A stretch of 64,000 bases of DNA from Pseudorhodobacter wandonensis. GTDB lineage: Bacteria; Pseudomonadota; Alphaproteobacteria; Rhodobacterales; Rhodobacteraceae. The notes beneath the pieces were generated by a model that had not been told where the DNA came from, searched no databases, and worked only from the letters and a program-made list of their open reading frames with translations. The stretch spans positions 434,001 through 498,000 of the forward strand of contig NZ_LGHT01000025.1 in NCBI RefSeq assembly GCF_001202035.1, written 5' to 3'. The translations under genes and the position numbers were made by a program. The stretch's first letter is position 1. Every line of letters begins with the position of its first letter. This document shows, in pieces, positions 61,949 to 64,000 of the stretch.

Positions 61949-64000
61949 ATATTGCCGTCGCCGCCCAGGATGCTGTCATTGCCTGCGCCACCATCCAACG
62001 AGTCATTTCCGGCCTCACCCAACAGGGTATCATCACCAATCCCGCCATAAAGTTGGTCAGCGCCCAATCCGCCACTGATGCTGTCGTTCCCGGCCCCACC
62101 ATAGACGGTATCATTGCCGCCGCCCGCCAGAACAACGTCGTCGTTGTTGCCCGCAAGGTTATCGTTTGCGTCGATCATGTCGCCTTCGGGGTCACCCAAA
62201 TAGGTCCCGTCGATCAGATCCGCGCCCGAGGTTCCCTCGACGATATAATCCAAAGGTGGCCTTGGAATACCAATGGCAGCCAGTTCCGCAGGGCTATCGA
62301 CCTGTGAGGCCAACACCCCGACAAGTGTGATGCTTTCGCCGCCCGGAAAGGTCAGAATGGCGTCGCCGGTACCGTCACCATTGGTATCGGTGACCACAAC
62401 ATCCGAGGTATTGACCGGCGTTGTGCCGCCATCCGAGGTCAGCTCGGATACGTCAAGCTGGTCGCGGCCGTCATAGGTGCCGTCGCCATTGTCAATCGGG
62501 GCTTCAAAACTGATGATTGTATCGCTACCGTCGCCATCCGACATTCCAACAAGATCTACGGCGTTATCCGCGGCCCCAAGGTCAAAGCGGTCATCGCCTG
62601 CGCCGCCATCAACTGTGTCGGCCCCTGCCCCAGTCGAGACGACATCATCACCGGATGAACCAATAACATTGTCATCGCCGGACCCAAGAAAGATGTTCTC
62701 GATCTCGGAGAAATTTGCGACATCTTCGGCCGAGCCTGTCAGCGTGCCATCCTCGGGGTTGGCCGCGTCACCTGCGCTCAGGTCCAAAACAACACCAGTT
62801 GTCATGGCGCTGGCGTCAAGCGTATCGCCGTTGGTTTCGCCGGTTTCACCACCGACAAGCGTATCTTGACCAAAGCCATTGGCCAGATGGAATGTATCGT
62901 CGCCGGACTGACCTTCGATATAGTCATCGCCGGCATCGCCGCTTAGCTGGTCATTGCCTGCGCCTGCAAAGATCTGGTCATTATCGGCGCCACCGAACAA
63001 GGTGTCATCGCCGACTCCGGCGTTCATGATGTCATTGCCATCGCCGCCATAGGCATCAAATTTCAGCGTCGCATCTGCGGCATCCAGATAGTCATTCCCT
63101 TCGTCCAGATAAACGCTGCCTTCACTGTCATAGGCAATATCACCCGGCGCTGGTACACCGATATACACAATATCATCGCCCGTTCCGCCATAGATCAGGT
63201 CACTACCCTGGCTGCCCGCCAAGATGTCATTGCCCGCACCACCATAAAGCGTATCAATGCCGATTGACCCGATAAGGGTATCATTGCCGTCACCGCCATA
63301 GATCAGATCGGCGCCATCGCGGCCGAAAACGTGGTCATCGCCGTCGCCACCATAAATGGTATCGTCGCCGTAGAGACCCTCTAGATCGTCATTGCCTGCC
63401 CCGCCTTCGAGCAAGTCATCGCCATGCCCCCCCAACAGGCTGTCATCGCCGTCACCACCGTAAAGGCTGTCATTGCCAGAGCCACCGTAAATGCTGTCAT
63501 TACCTTCGCCACCATACAGGACATCGTCGCCACCGGGGCCAGCAACCGGATTGCCACGAACAGAGGCGTCCGAGTCAGTCTCATAATCGCCTATCAGAGT
63601 GTCGTTGCCAGCCTGACCATTCAGGGTGTCGTTGCCATCACCGCCGACGACAGAGTCGTCGCCCAAACCCGCGTTGACACTGTCATTGCCTGCGCCCGCG
63701 AGGACATAATCATCATGCGAACCATCAAGGGCATCACCGGAATCAATCCGGTCGCCTTCGGGGTCGAGCAAATAATCGCCGTCAATCAGATCGTCGCCAG
63801 AGGTGCCTTCGACGATGTAATCCAGCGCGGCATTATCAAAGCTCATATTGCCAACGCCGAAAACGCCGCTGGTGGCAAAGCTTTCACCATTGTCAAAAAT
63901 GAACTGAATTTGCGAAACCGGCCCGGCGATTGAAATGTTTACACTATCCTTGGCCCCAGCGGTTTCAACGCCCGAGCTGAAGTTGCCGTCGGCATTCAGC
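61891..64000 (-). CDS. RTX repeat protein, N-terminal part (5' end off the window)
   Basis: The frame is open from the right edge (64000) to a stop at 61891. Before the ATG at 63846 it encodes an adhesin-like domain (SVNISIAGPVSQIQFIFDNG), so the true start lies beyond the window. Tandem RTX nonapeptides dominate about 63,750-62,900. A non-repeat segment (about 62,750-62,270) is then followed by more repeats. A DYIVEGTSG...DLIDG unit occurs twice. The last ~20 codons after 61,950 are out-of-frame sequence. Such proteins are usually exported by a type I system; no transporter is in the window. Confidence 0.8.
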   Translation of the reverse strand, partial: LNADGNFSSGVETAGAKDSVNISIAGPVSQIQFIFDNGESFATSGVFGVGNMSFDNAALDYIVEGTSGDDLIDGDYLLDPEGDRIDSGDALDGSHDDYVLAGAGNDSVNAGLGDDSVVGGDGNDTLNGQAGNDTLIGDYETDSDASVRGNPVAGPGGDDVLYGGEGNDSIYGGSGNDSLYGGDGDDSLLGGHGDDLLEGGAGNDDLEGLYGDDTIYGGDGDDHVFGRDGADLIYGGDGNDTLIGSIGIDTLYGGAGNDILAGSQGSDLIYGGTGDDIVYIGVPAPGDIAYDSEGSVYLDEGNDYLDAADATLKFDAYGGDGNDIMNAGVGDDTLFGGADNDQIFAGAGNDQLSGDAGDDYIEGQSGDDTFHLANGFGQDTLVGGETGETNGDTLDASAMTTGVVLDLSAGDAANPEDGTLTGSAEDVANFSEIENIFLGSGDDNVIGSSGDDVVSTGAGADTVDGGAGDDRFDLGAADNAVDLVGMSDGDGSDTIISFEAPIDNGDGTYDGRDQLDVSELTSDGGTTPVNTSDVVVTDTNGDGTGDAILTFPGGESITLVGVLASQVDSPAELAAIGIPRPPLDYIVEGTSGADLIDGTYLGDPEGDMIDANDNLAGNNDDVVLAGGGNDTVYGGAGNDSISGGLGADQLYGGIGDDTLLGEAGNDSLDGGAGNDSILGGDGNIRSSAMRAMITSRAMMATI
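61949..61953 (-). other. Single-base frameshift in the RTX/Hint gene
   Basis: On the minus strand the sequence reads GGCAATATACGATC where the repeat pattern calls for GGCAATGATACGATC. Adding one G between 61950 and 61951 joins both frames into a continuous reading frame with intact GGDGNDTIIG. Confidence 0.8.

Noticed and set aside
61100-63840. Dense short direct repeats that could suggest a CRISPR array or satellite
   Set aside because: The periodicity is 27 nt (nine codons) and encodes GGxGxDxUx RTX motifs in frame; there are no uniform spacers.

Overview
The window reads as a chromosomal segment of an alphaproteobacterium of the order Rhodobacterales (family Rhodobacteraceae, probably the Roseobacter group). 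The evidence is a circularly permuted two-piece tmRNA with tag ANDNRAPMAMAA, an alphaproteobacterial-type SspB, a ccmABCD-ccmG (helABCDX-type) block, CobS/CobT, an NDUFA12-type complex I accessory protein, DUF1194/DUF1223/DUF2155/DUF4169 proteins, and an RTX protein with a Hint domain. I see no insertion sequence, prophage, CRISPR array, rRNA or tRNA gene. Most of the window is dense, ordinary core genome with short spacers and many ATGA start/stop overlaps.

Layout. 1-7.2 kb: a C-terminal fragment, fliG, an EamA transporter with a lipid A-type acyltransferase, a DUF1223 protein, aconitase, and a possible 48-residue membrane peptide. 7.2-11.3 kb (minus): cytochrome c maturation ccmA-B-C-D-G, then tgt. 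11.4-18.8 kb (plus): molybdate importer modABC, cobaltochelatase subunits cobS and cobT, aminopeptidase P. 18.8-24.6 kb: sufE, a lipoprotein, and a transporter-linked histidine kinase with a small membrane partner, a stand-alone receiver and a short-chain-fatty-acyl-type regulator. 24.7-37.6 kb: a reductive pyrimidine degradation region with an ABC importer, dihydropyrimidinase, ureidopropionase-type hydrolase and dihydropyrimidine dehydrogenase PreA/PreT, plus two RutR-family repressors. These repressors flank a three-gene PepSY / cytochrome b / membrane-anchored LuxR module. 37.8-41.1 kb: accB-accC, aat, DUF2155, NDUFA12.

41.1-50.4 kb carries clpX and clpP, then the tmRNA gene ssrA, then the adaptor sspB. 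Tag, adaptor and protease of trans-translation are therefore within 10 kb, and the N-degron transferase aat is just outside. Interspersed are a CAP-domain protein, an EnvZ-like kinase, a metallo-hydrolase, a DUF1194 protein and a chromate-resistance pair chrB-chrA. 50.4-59.3 kb: a methyltransferase, fumC, two tiny genes, a P450 with a membrane alpha/beta-hydrolase-like partner, ccdA and rne. 59.8-64 kb: a mocA-like nucleotidyltransferase and a large minus-strand RTX/Hint protein. That protein runs off the right edge and is broken by a single-base frameshift near 61,950.

Two families of short intergenic repeats run through the window. One is a TTTCTGTTCGGC...AAATATCC element, with hairpins in several copies, at five sites. 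The other is a GTAGGGTGCGC-type palindrome at three sites, two of which supply the stop codon of the adjoining gene. The least familiar unit is the PepSY / cytochrome b / membrane LuxR module at 32.2-33.6 kb. All functional calls are from reading the sequence; no database search was possible.
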